Shown in pieces: positions 23,432 to 32,266 of a DNA stretch of 41,844 nucleotides. Numbering within the stretch: position 1 is the stretch's first letter; each line of letters starts with the position of its first letter. The position numbers and the translations under genes are program-made. This DNA is from an uncultured Eubacteriales bacterium (GTDB lineage Bacteria; Bacillota; Clostridia; Lachnospirales; Lachnospiraceae): NCBI GenBank assembly GCA_949289145.1, contig CASEML010000090.1:1-41844 (forward strand). The letters are read 5' to 3'. The notes below the pieces were generated by a model that saw only the letters and a program-made list of their open reading frames with translations, made no database searches and had not been told where the DNA came from.

Positions 23432-25408
23432 ATGAGTAAAAAGAAAAAGAAGAAAAGTAAGAGCCCTTTTAGGGATGGACTTTTTTACGGAACGCAGATT
23501 GTTTTCTTATTAACCATTGTGGGATGTATTATTCTGTTTTTTCTCAGTGATTATTGGAAAACAACAGTACAGCTTTATAAGGATGCAAAGACCTTGGTGG
23601 AAAATTCTGACAGGGATGATTTTTCTGCTTATCAGACTAGTATCGTATATGATGATCAGGGAGAAATCATAAAATTGGTGAAAAAAGAGCGTTTCCAGAT
23701 TTATCTGAGTATTGATAATATACCGGAAACGGCGAAAGAAGCCATAGTCAGCATCGAAGATAAACGATTTTATCAACACAACGGAATAGATCTGAAGGCG
23801 ATTTTAAGAGCTGCCATAGCCTTGGTGAAGAAGGATGAAATCACGCAGGGGGGAAGTACTATAACCCAGCAGCTTAGCCGCAATATTTTCCTGACACATA
23901 CGGTATCCTGGGAGCGTAAAGTAGAAGAAATTTTTATTTCTCTGCGATTGGAGAAAATATATTCAAAAGATGATATCTTAGAGTTTTATCTGAATAATGT
24001 GTATTTTGCTAATGGATATTACGGGATTGAGGCAGCAAGCATGGGGTATTTTAATAAATCAAGCAGTGAACTGACATTATCAGAAACTGCATTTCTCTGT
24101 GCGATTCCTAACAATCCTACGGTATATGATCCAAGAAAGAATTTAGAAAATACATTAAAAAGGCGTGACCGTATTCTGGACGAAATGTTAAAAGACGAAA
24201 AGATCACAGAAAGTCAGTGTGCAGAAGCCAAGCAAGAAACTATAACGTTGAGTAACATGGAAATACATAGTGCAGGAACTTATGTGGATTCCTATGTGAA
24301 TTATTGTGCTGTCAGAGCACTGATGGAGAGTAATGGATTTGTATTTAAAAATGAATTTGCAGATGAAGCAGAGGAAGAAGAATATAAGGCACTATATGAT
24401 GAGGAGTACAATAATTGGTCAGAAAAACTTATGTCTGGCGGATACCGGGTTTACACCACTATAAACAGAGATATGCAGGAAAAACTGCAGACTGCAGTGG
24501 ACGACAGTATGTATGGGTTTGTTACTCAGAAAGAAGATGGAGTTTACAATGTGCAGGCAGCAGCTACCTGTATCGACAATGATACTGGTAAAGTAAAAGC
24601 CATTGTAGGAGGACGCTCTCAAGATAATGTAGAATCTTCTTTTAACCGGGCTTATCAAAGCAGAAGGCAGCCGGGCAGTGCCATTAAGCCGTTGCTTGTT
24701 TATGCACCGGCGCTGGAAAAAGGATATAGTGCTAATAGTACCCTGAAGGATGTAAAAACAGCAGATGGACCTTCCAATGCCGGAGGTGTATATTCAGGAA
24801 GCATCAGCCTGCGCAGTGCGGTGGAAAAGTCTAGAAATGCAGCCGCGTGGAGCTTGTATCAGGCCATTACACCAAGTTATGCCATGCAATATCTTCTGGA
24901 TATGGAATTTTCCGGAATTACAAAGGATGATTATAATTTGTCTACAGCACTGGGGGGATTCACTACAGGATTCAGCACAGTAGAGATGGCCTCTGGTTAT
25001 GCGACACTGGAAAATAACGGGGTATTCCGCACGCCGACTTGTATTGAAAAGATTTTAGATTCCAATGGAAATGTGATCGTAGACAGTGTCGGTTCGGAAA
25101 AACAAGTGTATACAGAAGAAACTGCCAAGGAAATGACGGATATTTTAGAGGGTGTTTTGACAAGAGGAACCGGTGTGAAACGTAGGTTGAAAAATATTAC
25201 AGCAGCAGCAAAAACCGGAACCACTAATGATAATAAAGATGGTTGGTTTTGTGGGTATACTTCTTACTATACAACAGCTGTGTGGGTAGGATTTGATATA
25301 CCGCAGGAATTAGAAGACTTAAGCGGTTCTACTTATCCGGGTGAAATCTGGAATACTTTCATGGAAGATATCCATGAAGGTCTGGAAGATCGAGAGATGA
25401 ACCAGTGA
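23432..25408 (+). CDS. Class A penicillin-binding protein (PBP1-type transglycosylase/transpeptidase)
   Basis: Bifunctional peptidoglycan synthase anchored by one membrane helix (about 19-38) after a very basic start (MSKKKKKK). The GT51 domain contains the catalytic E109 in IEDKRFYQHNGID and the block GGSTITQQLSRN. The transpeptidase domain contains S416-x-x-K419 (GSAIK), SRN as the SxN motif, and K594-T-G. All catalytic residues are present. The length is 658 residues from ATG 23432, which has GAGG 8 bases upstream; an earlier in-frame ATG at 23369 would add 21 residues ahead of the basic start. It ends about 120 bases before the convergent PRPP synthetase. Confidence 0.95.
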   Translation: MSKKKKKKSKSPFRDGLFYGTQIVFLLTIVGCIILFFLSDYWKTTVQLYKDAKTLVENSDRDDFSAYQTSIVYDDQGEIIKLVKKERFQIYLSIDNIPETAKEAIVSIEDKRFYQHNGIDLKAILRAAIALVKKDEITQGGSTITQQLSRNIFLTHTVSWERKVEEIFISLRLEKIYSKDDILEFYLNNVYFANGYYGIEAASMGYFNKSSSELTLSETAFLCAIPNNPTVYDPRKNLENTLKRRDRILDEMLKDEKITESQCAEAKQETITLSNMEIHSAGTYVDSYVNYCAVRALMESNGFVFKNEFADEAEEEEYKALYDEEYNNWSEKLMSGGYRVYTTINRDMQEKLQTAVDDSMYGFVTQKEDGVYNVQAAATCIDNDTGKVKAIVGGRSQDNVESSFNRAYQSRRQPGSAIKPLLVYAPALEKGYSANSTLKDVKTADGPSNAGGVYSGSISLRSAVEKSRNAAAWSLYQAITPSYAMQYLLDMEFSGITKDDYNLSTALGGFTTGFSTVEMASGYATLENNGVFRTPTCIEKILDSNGNVIVDSVGSEKQVYTEETAKEMTDILEGVLTRGTGVKRRLKNITAAAKTGTTNDNKDGWFCGYTSYYTTAVWVGFDIPQELEDLSGSTYPGEIWNTFMEDIHEGLEDREMNQ

Positions 25409-25441
25409 TAAAATTTATCTTATTGATAACAATGAATACAA

Positions 25442-25482
25442 CGAAAGGAGCAGGTATTATATTAATATACCTGCTCCTTTCG
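25442..25482. terminator. Perfect 16-bp inverted repeat between convergent PBP and prs genes
   Basis: Positions 25442-25457 pair perfectly with 25467-25482 around a 9-base AT loop. It lies between convergent genes, so a bidirectional terminator is likely, although neither side has a long T-run. Confidence 0.7.
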
Positions 25483-25529
25483 ATTGTGCTATATTATATT
25501 TACAAAAGGCACACACAAATACAGAAAAC

Positions 25530-26711
25530 TTATAATTGGTGATTACGATATTTATTTAACAGATTCTGAATTCTTTCGCTAGGATCCAGTAACTGGCTGA
25601 TAGAACCATCATGATTCAAGGTATCAATAATATATGCAATATATTTGCTTAAATCGCAGTTGATATAATATGGGCGGTCTAACAATTCCTGTGGCTGATA
25701 GATTAAGTTGGTGGTCAGAACTCTGTCGATGATACCGTCTTCGTAAGCCTTATCAAACTTTTCCAAACCGTTAGTGAACAGACCAAATGTAGAACATGCA
25801 AAAATTCTTCTTGCTTTTCTTGCCTTTAACTCAGCGGCAACTTCCAACATACTGTCTCCGGATGAAATCATGTCATCAATGATGATCATGTCTTTGCCTT
25901 CTACAGAAGAACCTAAGAATTCATGAGCAACAATTGGATTTTTGCCGTTTACAATCTGTGTATAGTCACGTCGCTTGTAGAACATACCCATATCAAGACC
26001 AAGCACGTTAGCCATATAGATAGCACGTCCCATGCCGCCTTCATCCGGGCTGATAACCATCATATGGTCGGCGTCAATGGTTAAATCCTTCTGGTTCTTT
26101 AACAATCCTTTGATAAACTGATAAGAAGGCTGTACCGTTTCAAAGCCATGCAAAGGAATTGCATTTTGTACACGAGGATCATGAGCGTCAAAAGTAATAA
26201 TGTTGTCCACGCCCATGCCGACTAATTCCTGTAAAGCTAACGCACAGTCTAAAGACTCTCGGTTGTTGCGTTTATGCTGACGGCTTTCATAAAGGAATGG
26301 CATAATAACAGTAATTCTTCTTGCTTTACCGCCTACTGCTGCAATAATACGTTTTAAGTTCTGGTAATGATCATCTGGTGACATATGATTTTCCTGATCA
26401 AACAAAGAATAAGTAAGGCTGTGGTTTGTAACATCTACCAATAAATATAAATCATAACCACGAACGGATTCGTTGATGATACCTTTTGCCTCCCCGGAAC
26501 CAAAACGAGGCACGCTTGCATCTAAAATGTAAGAATCTCTTTGATATCCGGCAAAAGCAAGGGTAGATTTATGTTCACTTTCCCATTCTTTGCGCCATTT
26601 GGCTAAATAATAATCCACTTTTTCGCCTAAAGGACGGCAGCCTTCCAAAGGGATCATACCTAAAGTTCCAACGGGTATTGTTTCTAATTTGCGGTCTTCT
26701 CTTTGCAGCAT
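25530..26711 (-). CDS. prs: Ribose-phosphate pyrophosphokinase, long divergent form
   Basis: Makes phosphoribosyl pyrophosphate from ribose 5-phosphate and ATP for purine, pyrimidine, histidine and tryptophan synthesis. The PRPP-binding loop MIIIDDMISSGDSM is intact, and NESVRGYDLYLLVD, PFLYESRQHKRNNRESLD and ITFDAHDPRVQN correspond to the standard catalytic and ATP segments. At 393 residues it is clearly longer than the usual 310-320, with an N-terminal extension of about 50 residues and divergent central positions (RESLDCALALQEL in place of the usual REPIT-type block). It may therefore differ in allosteric control. GGAGG about 12 bases upstream supports ATG 26711. It is probably a single-gene unit. 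Confidence 0.9.
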   Translation of the reverse strand: MLQREDRKLETIPVGTLGMIPLEGCRPLGEKVDYYLAKWRKEWESEHKSTLAFAGYQRDSYILDASVPRFGSGEAKGIINESVRGYDLYLLVDVTNHSLTYSLFDQENHMSPDDHYQNLKRIIAAVGGKARRITVIMPFLYESRQHKRNNRESLDCALALQELVGMGVDNIITFDAHDPRVQNAIPLHGFETVQPSYQFIKGLLKNQKDLTIDADHMMVISPDEGGMGRAIYMANVLGLDMGMFYKRRDYTQIVNGKNPIVAHEFLGSSVEGKDMIIIDDMISSGDSMLEVAAELKARKARRIFACSTFGLFTNGLEKFDKAYEDGIIDRVLTTNLIYQPQELLDRPYYINCDLSKYIAYIIDTLNHDGSISQLLDPSERIQNLLNKYRNHQL

Positions 26712-26801
26712 ATTATTCTGTTTCCTCCATATGATTAATTTCGTTTTGTTGCATAAATATTCCCATTCACTGATAAGTTATATCTTAATAAGAAAGAAAA
26801 G

Positions 26802-27794
26802 TCAAGACTTTAGACGTCTTTTTTTCATGCGAATGTCCTCACCGATTAATTTTATCAATTTGTAATTTCCAGAAAGTCTGGAAAAAGTACGCTCAGAGTA
26901 GGTTTCGCTGATTTTTCCGAGAGAAAGATTTGTGGAGATCATAGTAGATTTTTTTCTTAAAAATCTTTCATTTATACATAGAAACAGCTGGGAAGTGGAA
27001 AAAGAGTTAGCTAACTCTGTTCCCAAATCGTCAATGATCAGTAAATCACAGTCCATAATGTGGTGATAGGCTTCCGGAATGGAATCTTCATTCTGAGTAT
27101 CAAACTTTTGCTCTGCCAGTGTATCAAATAACTGGTGGGCAGTAAAGTAAATGACAGAATGTCCTGATTCTAGCAAATCTTTGGCAACGCAGTGCGTCAG
27201 AAAAGTTTTTCCCACACCAACACTTCCATATAATAGTATATTTTCAAATTTATCATCAAAATTTTTAGTAAATTGCAAGCAGGCATCAAATGCTGACTGG
27301 GCAAGCATAAAAGAGTTTGTTCCTGTGGCTTCGTCAATGAGATCATGACTGTAATAGTCCATTTGGAAAGTTGAGAAATTTTCACTTTCTAATACAGCTT
27401 GAAGATTAGACTGTTGGTATAAAAGATTGATTTCTGCCTGACGAAAACAGTGGCATTTCTTACCCTCTGCATACCCCGTATCCTGACAATCCCTGCAATC
27501 ATAAATTTCAGCAAGATAATCCTCAGGGTATCCGTTGGAAAGCAAAAGATTTCGCTTGTCCTCCATAAGAGAATGAATAGCCTCTCTGGTGGCATTCAGG
27601 TTATCGGTTTCTTCTAGAAGCTGTCGTTTGGCCTCTTCCATGGATAGAGAAATGATTTCCTCCTCTAGCATCTGGTAAGCGGGCAGTCTTTGGGAAATTT
27701 CTTCCCTGCGTTTTAACAGTTTGGCACGATTGTTTAATTGTCTTTGCTGATAAATGCGCATTATGGCATCGTATTGTGAATTCGTTAGTGGCAA
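26802..27794 (-). CDS. dnaI: DnaI/DnaC-like helicase-loader ATPase
   Basis: AAA+ ATPase that loads the DnaB helicase at origins and restart sites. The N-terminal half has a zinc knuckle, C100, C103, C114 and C116 (CRDCQDTGYAEGKKCHC), as in DnaI. The ATPase half has Walker A GSVGVGKT (K196) and Walker B LLIIDDLGTE (D255, D256). It has 330 residues. The start is TTG 27794, chosen because AAAGGAGG sits 7 bases upstream and no better start is nearby. It starts 13 bases after the DnaD-type gene. IstB-type transposition ATPases look related, but the zinc domain and the DnaD neighbour favour a replication role. Confidence 0.9.
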   Translation of the reverse strand: MPLTNSQYDAIMRIYQQRQLNNRAKLLKRREEISQRLPAYQMLEEEIISLSMEEAKRQLLEETDNLNATREAIHSLMEDKRNLLLSNGYPEDYLAEIYDCRDCQDTGYAEGKKCHCFRQAEINLLYQQSNLQAVLESENFSTFQMDYYSHDLIDEATGTNSFMLAQSAFDACLQFTKNFDDKFENILLYGSVGVGKTFLTHCVAKDLLESGHSVIYFTAHQLFDTLAEQKFDTQNEDSIPEAYHHIMDCDLLIIDDLGTELANSFSTSQLFLCINERFLRKKSTMISTNLSLGKISETYSERTFSRLSGNYKLIKLIGEDIRMKKRRLKS

Positions 27795-27807
27795 ATCAAG
27801 GCCTCCT

Positions 27808-28887
27808 TTAGGATTTCAAAAGTTCACGCTCTAATTCGTTAAAATCGTAGGAACGCTGTTCAAAGTTAAGGAATCGGTTACTTGGATTTGGTGAAGTAGA
27901 GCCAGACTTATTTTTCTGCTGCTTTTTCTCTTCCCTTTCCCGGTGAAATTTCTGATCCAAAGCCTGAATGTCTGAAAGGTGGCGAACCCCTTGTTCTTTC
28001 CAGCGAAGCAAAATACGGTCTGTGTAACCAAAATTAGGAGTATGTATTGCCTGAATTGTGCGGTTGCAGGCCTCTACGATAATATCCAAAGTAAATCCGT
28101 AATCTTTTGTCCAAGTAGTAATCATTTCCTGCTCAGCAGGTGCAGGATGGCGGTTTTTAATGCCAAAAGCTTTCAGAACGGCAAAACAGTTTTTATTGTA
28201 AGTATCTGAATTGCTTTTTGCCTGTTCCACGGTAGTGATATTATCCTTTGCCCAGGCTAAGGCGGTGGCCTCGATATAATGCATACTCTTGTGATCCTTA
28301 GTGACACAGTATTCAATCAAATATTCAATCAATTCTACCGGAAATTTCAATCCATCGTAAATGTATAAAATAGTGTTAATATCAGTATTGCTTAAAGTTT
28401 TTCCAAGATACTGCTCTGCAATAAAAAGAATTTCTGCAATATCTGCATTGTTTTTAAAGTCAGCCATCTCATCTAGAGTAAACTGGTGCTTTTCAGGCTC
28501 TTTAAATGTAGAAATTACAGGGGCAGCCATCCGGGCAGCAGCGGGCTGTTTTTGAGCAGACTCGGTGGCTGTTTCTGTTGCTTCCTGGGGCTTATTGATA
28601 GGAAGCAGCCGGATTGCTTCCAATGTATTATCACTTCGGAAGGTCAGGGATAAAATCCCCTGTTTTTCCCAGAATTTTAAAGCGCGGCATACATCCCGCT
28701 CTGTATAATTTAATTTATCTGCTATGGATACCACGGATAGTACTTCGCCGGTGGTCACTGCGCGAAGAAGATACAAGTATGTTTTAACATATTCACCGTT
28801 AGCATCCGACATATAGTAATCAATAAAAATATTGGAAACAATTGTCACGTCATGAAGTGATTCATTGGTTATCGTGATATTTGTCAT
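27808..28887 (-). CDS. DnaD-domain primosome protein
   Basis: Helicase-loading co-factor of the Firmicute DnaB/DnaD family (B. subtilis nomenclature), which binds DNA and cooperates with the DnaI loader. The N-terminal part (about 1-110) is a winged-helix domain, a Pro/Ala/Gln-rich linker follows, and one or two DnaD-type domains occupy about 135-330 (with LGKTLSNTDINTILYIYD and YIEATALAWAKDNI). The C-terminus is Lys/Gln-rich. I chose ATG 28887 with AGAAAGGAACGG upstream, giving 359 residues; an ATG farther upstream covers that ribosome site. The upstream region is full of DnaA boxes, suggesting DnaA control of this two-gene operon. Confidence 0.88.
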   Translation of the reverse strand: MTNITITNESLHDVTIVSNIFIDYYMSDANGEYVKTYLYLLRAVTTGEVLSVVSIADKLNYTERDVCRALKFWEKQGILSLTFRSDNTLEAIRLLPINKPQEATETATESAQKQPAAARMAAPVISTFKEPEKHQFTLDEMADFKNNADIAEILFIAEQYLGKTLSNTDINTILYIYDGLKFPVELIEYLIEYCVTKDHKSMHYIEATALAWAKDNITTVEQAKSNSDTYNKNCFAVLKAFGIKNRHPAPAEQEMITTWTKDYGFTLDIIVEACNRTIQAIHTPNFGYTDRILLRWKEQGVRHLSDIQALDQKFHREREEKKQQKNKSGSTSPNPSNRFLNFEQRSYDFNELERELLKS

Positions 28888-29009
28888 GGTATCCGTTCCT
28901 TTCTGCATAATTTGTGATAATAAAAGTTTGCAAAGCATCCATCTATTCTTTGTATTTTTGTCACTTCTTTAGTATAGCATAGGAAATGAAAATTGAGAAT
29001 AAAAAAATT

Positions 29010-29218
29010 TTGTTCACACCATTGGGAGAAAATCTTCGTACAAAATGTGGATAATGTGGATAAGATGTTGACATAATGAAAATAATGTCGAAAAAAAGCT
29101 TAGAATACGCTGTTTTTGACGAATGGTGTAAATGTGGGTAAAATTCGTTATGTTAACAAAAGAATCCACATGTTAAAAACATAAAAAATGTTGATAAACA
29201 TGTGGATAATGTGGATAA
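29010..29218. promoter_or_regulatory. DnaA-box cluster upstream of the helicase-loader operon
   Basis: Four perfect copies of TGTGGATAA (reverse of TTATCCACA) occur as two abutting pairs: 29046-29054 with 29055-29063, and 29201-29209 with 29210-29218. One-mismatch boxes are at 29010-29018 (TTGTTCACA), 29133-29141 (TGTGGGTAA) and 29189-29197 (TGTTGATAA). The region lies between murC and the DnaD-type gene (gap 28888-29218). DnaA binding is very likely; whether the site regulates transcription, titrates DnaA or forms part of an origin is open. Confidence 0.85.
29164..29207. repeat. Nested inverted repeats overlapping the DnaA boxes, possible murC terminator
   Basis: An 11-bp perfect inverted repeat, ATCCACATGTT (29164-29174) and AACATGTGGAT (29197-29207), encloses a second one, AACAT-AAAAA-ATGTT (29178-29192). 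On the minus strand it lies just after the murC stop and is followed by TCTTTTG, so it could end murC transcripts. Confidence 0.55.
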
Positions 29219-30598
29219 CTATTTTCCAAGGAGATGATTTCCGATATTTACAACATCTCCCGCGCCCATAGTTATCAACAGATCGCCTGCCACACAATTT
29301 TCTAATAAAAATGTTTCAATTTCGTCAAAAGAGGAAAAATAATGGCATGTTTTTCCTAGCCTCTCTATCTCTTGTGTTAGTGTCTGAGAACTGATGCCTA
29401 AATTGTCCGTTTCTCTGGCAGGATAAATTTCGGCAAGCACAATATTTTCTGCCAGTGATAAGGCTTCGGCAAATTCCTTCATTAAAGCTTTGGTACGAGT
29501 GTAAGTATGCGGCTGGAACACGCACCATAAATGTTTGTGTGGATAATTTTTTGCAGCATTCAACGTAGCCTTGATTTCCGTGGGATGATGGGCGTAATCA
29601 TCCACAATGGTAACGCCGCCTAACTCTCCTTTGTATTCAAATCTTCGCTCTGTGCCGGAAAAAGCCAGCAAAGCTTTTTTGGTGTCGTCCAAAGAAATTC
29701 CCAGCAAATCTGCAGCAGCAATGGCAGACAGAGAATTATATACATTGTGCATTCCGGTAACAGCAAGTGTGATCTGGGAAACAGATTTCCCATTTTTCAT
29801 TAAAGTGTAGGTAGGTCTTCCTAATTCATCAAACGTAATAGAATCTGCAGAATAATCTGAAGAAGGGGAAGAACCAAAAGTAATAATGTTGCAGGCTAAA
29901 TCTTTAGTGAAGTCAGACAGATCTTCGATATCACTGGAAATGATCAGGGTTCCGTCCTCCGGCAGAAGTGAGGCAAACTTGTGGAAGGAATTGCGGATAT
30001 CCTCTAAATCCTTAAAAAAGTCCAGATGATCAGCATCAATATTTAAAATAATACCGATTTTTGGGTAGAAACTTAAGAAGCTGTTGGTGTATTCACAGGC
30101 TTCTGTTAAGAAGTATCGGCTGCTCCCTACACGGATATTCCCGTTGATTGCTTTTAAAATACCTCCAATAGACAGAGTAGGATCTGTGTCTGCCTGTAAT
30201 AAAATATGAGAAAGCATGGAGGTGGTAGTAGTTTTACCGTGAGTACCGGCTACTGCAATGGGTGTCTGGTAGTTTTTCATAAGCTGTCCTAAAAACTGGG
30301 CTCTGGTAAGCATTGGAAGATTTCTTCTCACCGCTTCTGCATATTCTGGATTGTCCTGATGGATTGCCGCTGTATATACAACAACATCCACATCCTCAGG
30401 CAGATTTTCAGCACGCTGGCCGATAAATACCTGAATTCCCAAAGAGCTTAAATGCTCTGTCAATGCAGATTCCTTCATATCGGAACCGGAAACCTTGAAA
30501 TTTTCTTTTTTCACAATTTCAGCAAGTCCACTCATGCTGATACCACCGATTCCTATAAAATATATGTGAATCGGTTTATTGAAATTAATCTGATACAT
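29219..30598 (-). CDS. murC: UDP-N-acetylmuramate--L-alanine ligase
   Basis: Adds the first amino acid, L-alanine, to UDP-MurNAc in peptidoglycan synthesis. The N-terminal nucleotide motif GIGGISMSG is at about 16-24 and the ATP loop AGTHGKTTTT includes K122. The Mur ligase blocks ADHLDFF and DDYAHHPTEI are intact. The length is 459 residues from ATG 30598, with AGAAAGGAT upstream. An upstream in-frame extension to 30694 contains residues unlike the family and the ribosome site, so it was not used. The last codons abut the DnaA-box cluster. The enzyme stands alone here, away from other mur genes. Confidence 0.97.
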   Translation of the reverse strand: MYQINFNKPIHIYFIGIGGISMSGLAEIVKKENFKVSGSDMKESALTEHLSSLGIQVFIGQRAENLPEDVDVVVYTAAIHQDNPEYAEAVRRNLPMLTRAQFLGQLMKNYQTPIAVAGTHGKTTTTSMLSHILLQADTDPTLSIGGILKAINGNIRVGSSRYFLTEACEYTNSFLSFYPKIGIILNIDADHLDFFKDLEDIRNSFHKFASLLPEDGTLIISSDIEDLSDFTKDLACNIITFGSSPSSDYSADSITFDELGRPTYTLMKNGKSVSQITLAVTGMHNVYNSLSAIAAADLLGISLDDTKKALLAFSGTERRFEYKGELGGVTIVDDYAHHPTEIKATLNAAKNYPHKHLWCVFQPHTYTRTKALMKEFAEALSLAENIVLAEIYPARETDNLGISSQTLTQEIERLGKTCHYFSSFDEIETFLLENCVAGDLLITMGAGDVVNIGNHLLGK

Positions 30599-30991
30599 GT
30601 TTATATATCCTTTCTTATTTTTTATATTTATATAGTTTATACAATCACTATTTTCATATGATCTTCCCGCATATGCCAGAAAAAGTTTAGACATTTAATC
30701 ATAAGATGGGAAAAGCGTGCGTATAGTAATAAGGAAGATATTTATGTTTCTGTTCGAAATAATTATAACTCACATCAGTATAAAAATCTATGAGAATATC
30801 AGATAAAAAGAAAGGTTTTTACATTATATGGTAAGAAAGGTGTAAAAAGTGTAAACATTTTGAGAAATTGTGTTCACCTTGGCCAATAAGTGTGATATAA
30901 TTAGTTAAGTAAGAAACTAATATTCGCGGCTTTGCGGGTATTGCAAATTATAAATGTCTTGAGTGGTAGGCTATAATGAGAGGTGATAACA
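30599..30991. other. Divergent intergenic region between murC and glgC
   Basis: About 390 bases of AT-rich sequence with no convincing gene. It holds the glgC promoter (TTCACC at 30873-30878, 17 bases, TATAAT at 30896-30901 with a TGA extension) and the murC leader. No riboswitch that I recognise is present. Confidence 0.6.
30873..30901 (+). promoter_or_regulatory. Promoter of glgC-glgD
   Basis: TTCACC (30873-30878), 17 bases, then TATAAT (30896-30901) preceded by TGA, an extended -10. It lies about 90 bases before the glgC start. Confidence 0.7.
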
Positions 30992-32266
30992 GTGATTAAA
31001 AAAGAGATGATTGCGATGTTGCTCGCAGGAGGACAAGGAAGCCGACTTGGCGTTCTTACAAAAAAGGTTGCGAAACCGGCAGTTGCATTCGGAGGAAAAT
31101 ACAGAATTATTGATTTTCCGTTAAGCAACTGTATTAATTCTGGAATTGATACGGTGGGCGTACTCACACAGTATCAGCCATTGCGTCTGAATGCCCATAT
31201 TGGAATTGGTATTCCGTGGGATTTGGATAGAAATATTGGGGGTGTTACTGTTCTTCCTCCCTATGAAAAGAGTACAAGTAGTGAATGGTACACAGGAACA
31301 GCGAATGCGATTTATCAGAACTTAGAATATATGGAAACATATAATCCGGAGTATGTGCTTATTCTATCCGGTGACCATATTTATAAGATGGATTATGAGG
31401 TTATGCTTGATTTCCATAAGCAGAACAATGCGGATGTGACCATTGCTACCATGCCGGTACCAATGGAAGAGGCCAGCCGTTTTGGTATTGTTGTTGCCGA
31501 TGAAGATGGAAGGATTCAGAAATTCGAAGAAAAACCCGAGCACCCCAGCAGTAATCTGGCATCCATGGGTATTTATATTTTCAGCTGGAAAATATTAAAA
31601 GAAGCATTGCTTGCACTGTCTGATGAGGAGGGCTGTGACTTCGGTATGCATATTATTCCTCATTGCCATGAAAATGAAAATCGCCTGTTTGCTTATGAAT
31701 TTAATGGATACTGGAAGGATGTTGGTACCTTAGGTTCCTATTGGGAAGCGAACATGGAATTGATCGATATCATTCCGGAATTTAACTTGTATGAAGAGTT
31801 TTGGAAAATTTATACGAAAAGTGATACATTGCCGCCTCAGTACATATCCGGTGATGCCAGAATCGAAAAGAGTATCATTAGCGAAGGTGCGGAAATATAT
31901 GGTGAAGTAATTAATTCCGTAATTGGTACGGGAGTACGGGTTGGAAAAGGCAGCGTAGTCCGGGATTCTATTATCATGAAAGATACCGAAATTGGAGAAA
32001 ACGTTGTGATTGATAAGTCTATCATTGCAGAAAACGTTAAAATAGGAAATAATGCGGTGCTGGGAATTGGTGATGAAGTACCAAACAAAATGGAGCCAAA
32101 GATTTATTCCTTCGGTCTTGTGACCATCGGGGACAGATCTGTGATTCCAGAAAATGTTAAAATAGGAAAGAACACGGCTATTTCAGGTGTAACAGAACCG
32201 TCAGATTATCCGGATGGAGTATTGGCAAGCGGTGAAACGATAATGAAGGCAGGTGACAGGCGATGA
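30992..32266 (+). CDS. glgC: Glucose-1-phosphate adenylyltransferase, catalytic subunit
   Basis: Makes ADP-glucose from glucose 1-phosphate and ATP, the committed step of glycogen synthesis. The nucleotide loop [14 protein letters not shown] is intact, as are [12 protein letters not shown], the catalytic [13 protein letters not shown] block and the substrate Lys in KFEEKPEH. The C-terminal third is a left-handed beta-helix of hexapeptide repeats. Starting at GTG 30992 (AGAGGTGAT upstream) gives 424 residues and the family's usual [14 protein letters not shown] opening; an earlier GTG at 30983 lies inside the ribosome site. The stop overlaps the glgD start by 4 bases (ATGA). Confidence 0.97.
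   Translation: MIKKEMIAMLLAGGQGSRLGVLTKKVAKPAVAFGGKYRIIDFPLSNCINSGIDTVGVLTQYQPLRLNAHIGIGIPWDLDRNIGGVTVLPPYEKSTSSEWYTGTANAIYQNLEYMETYNPEYVLILSGDHIYKMDYEVMLDFHKQNNADVTIATMPVPMEEASRFGIVVADEDGRIQKFEEKPEHPSSNLASMGIYIFSWKILKEALLALSDEEGCDFGMHIIPHCHENENRLFAYEFNGYWKDVGTLGSYWEANMELIDIIPEFNLYEEFWKIYTKSDTLPPQYISGDARIEKSIISEGAEIYGEVINSVIGTGVRVGKGSVVRDSIIMKDTEIGENVVIDKSIIAENVKIGNNAVLGIGDEVPNKMEPKIYSFGLVTIGDRSVIPENVKIGKNTAISGVTEPSDYPDGVLASGETIMKAGDRR

Noticed and set aside
28888-29218. The DnaA-box region as the chromosomal origin oriC
   Set aside because: No dnaA, dnaN or rpmH is nearby, and no clear DnaA-trio or unwinding element could be assigned. It is kept as a DnaA-box cluster.
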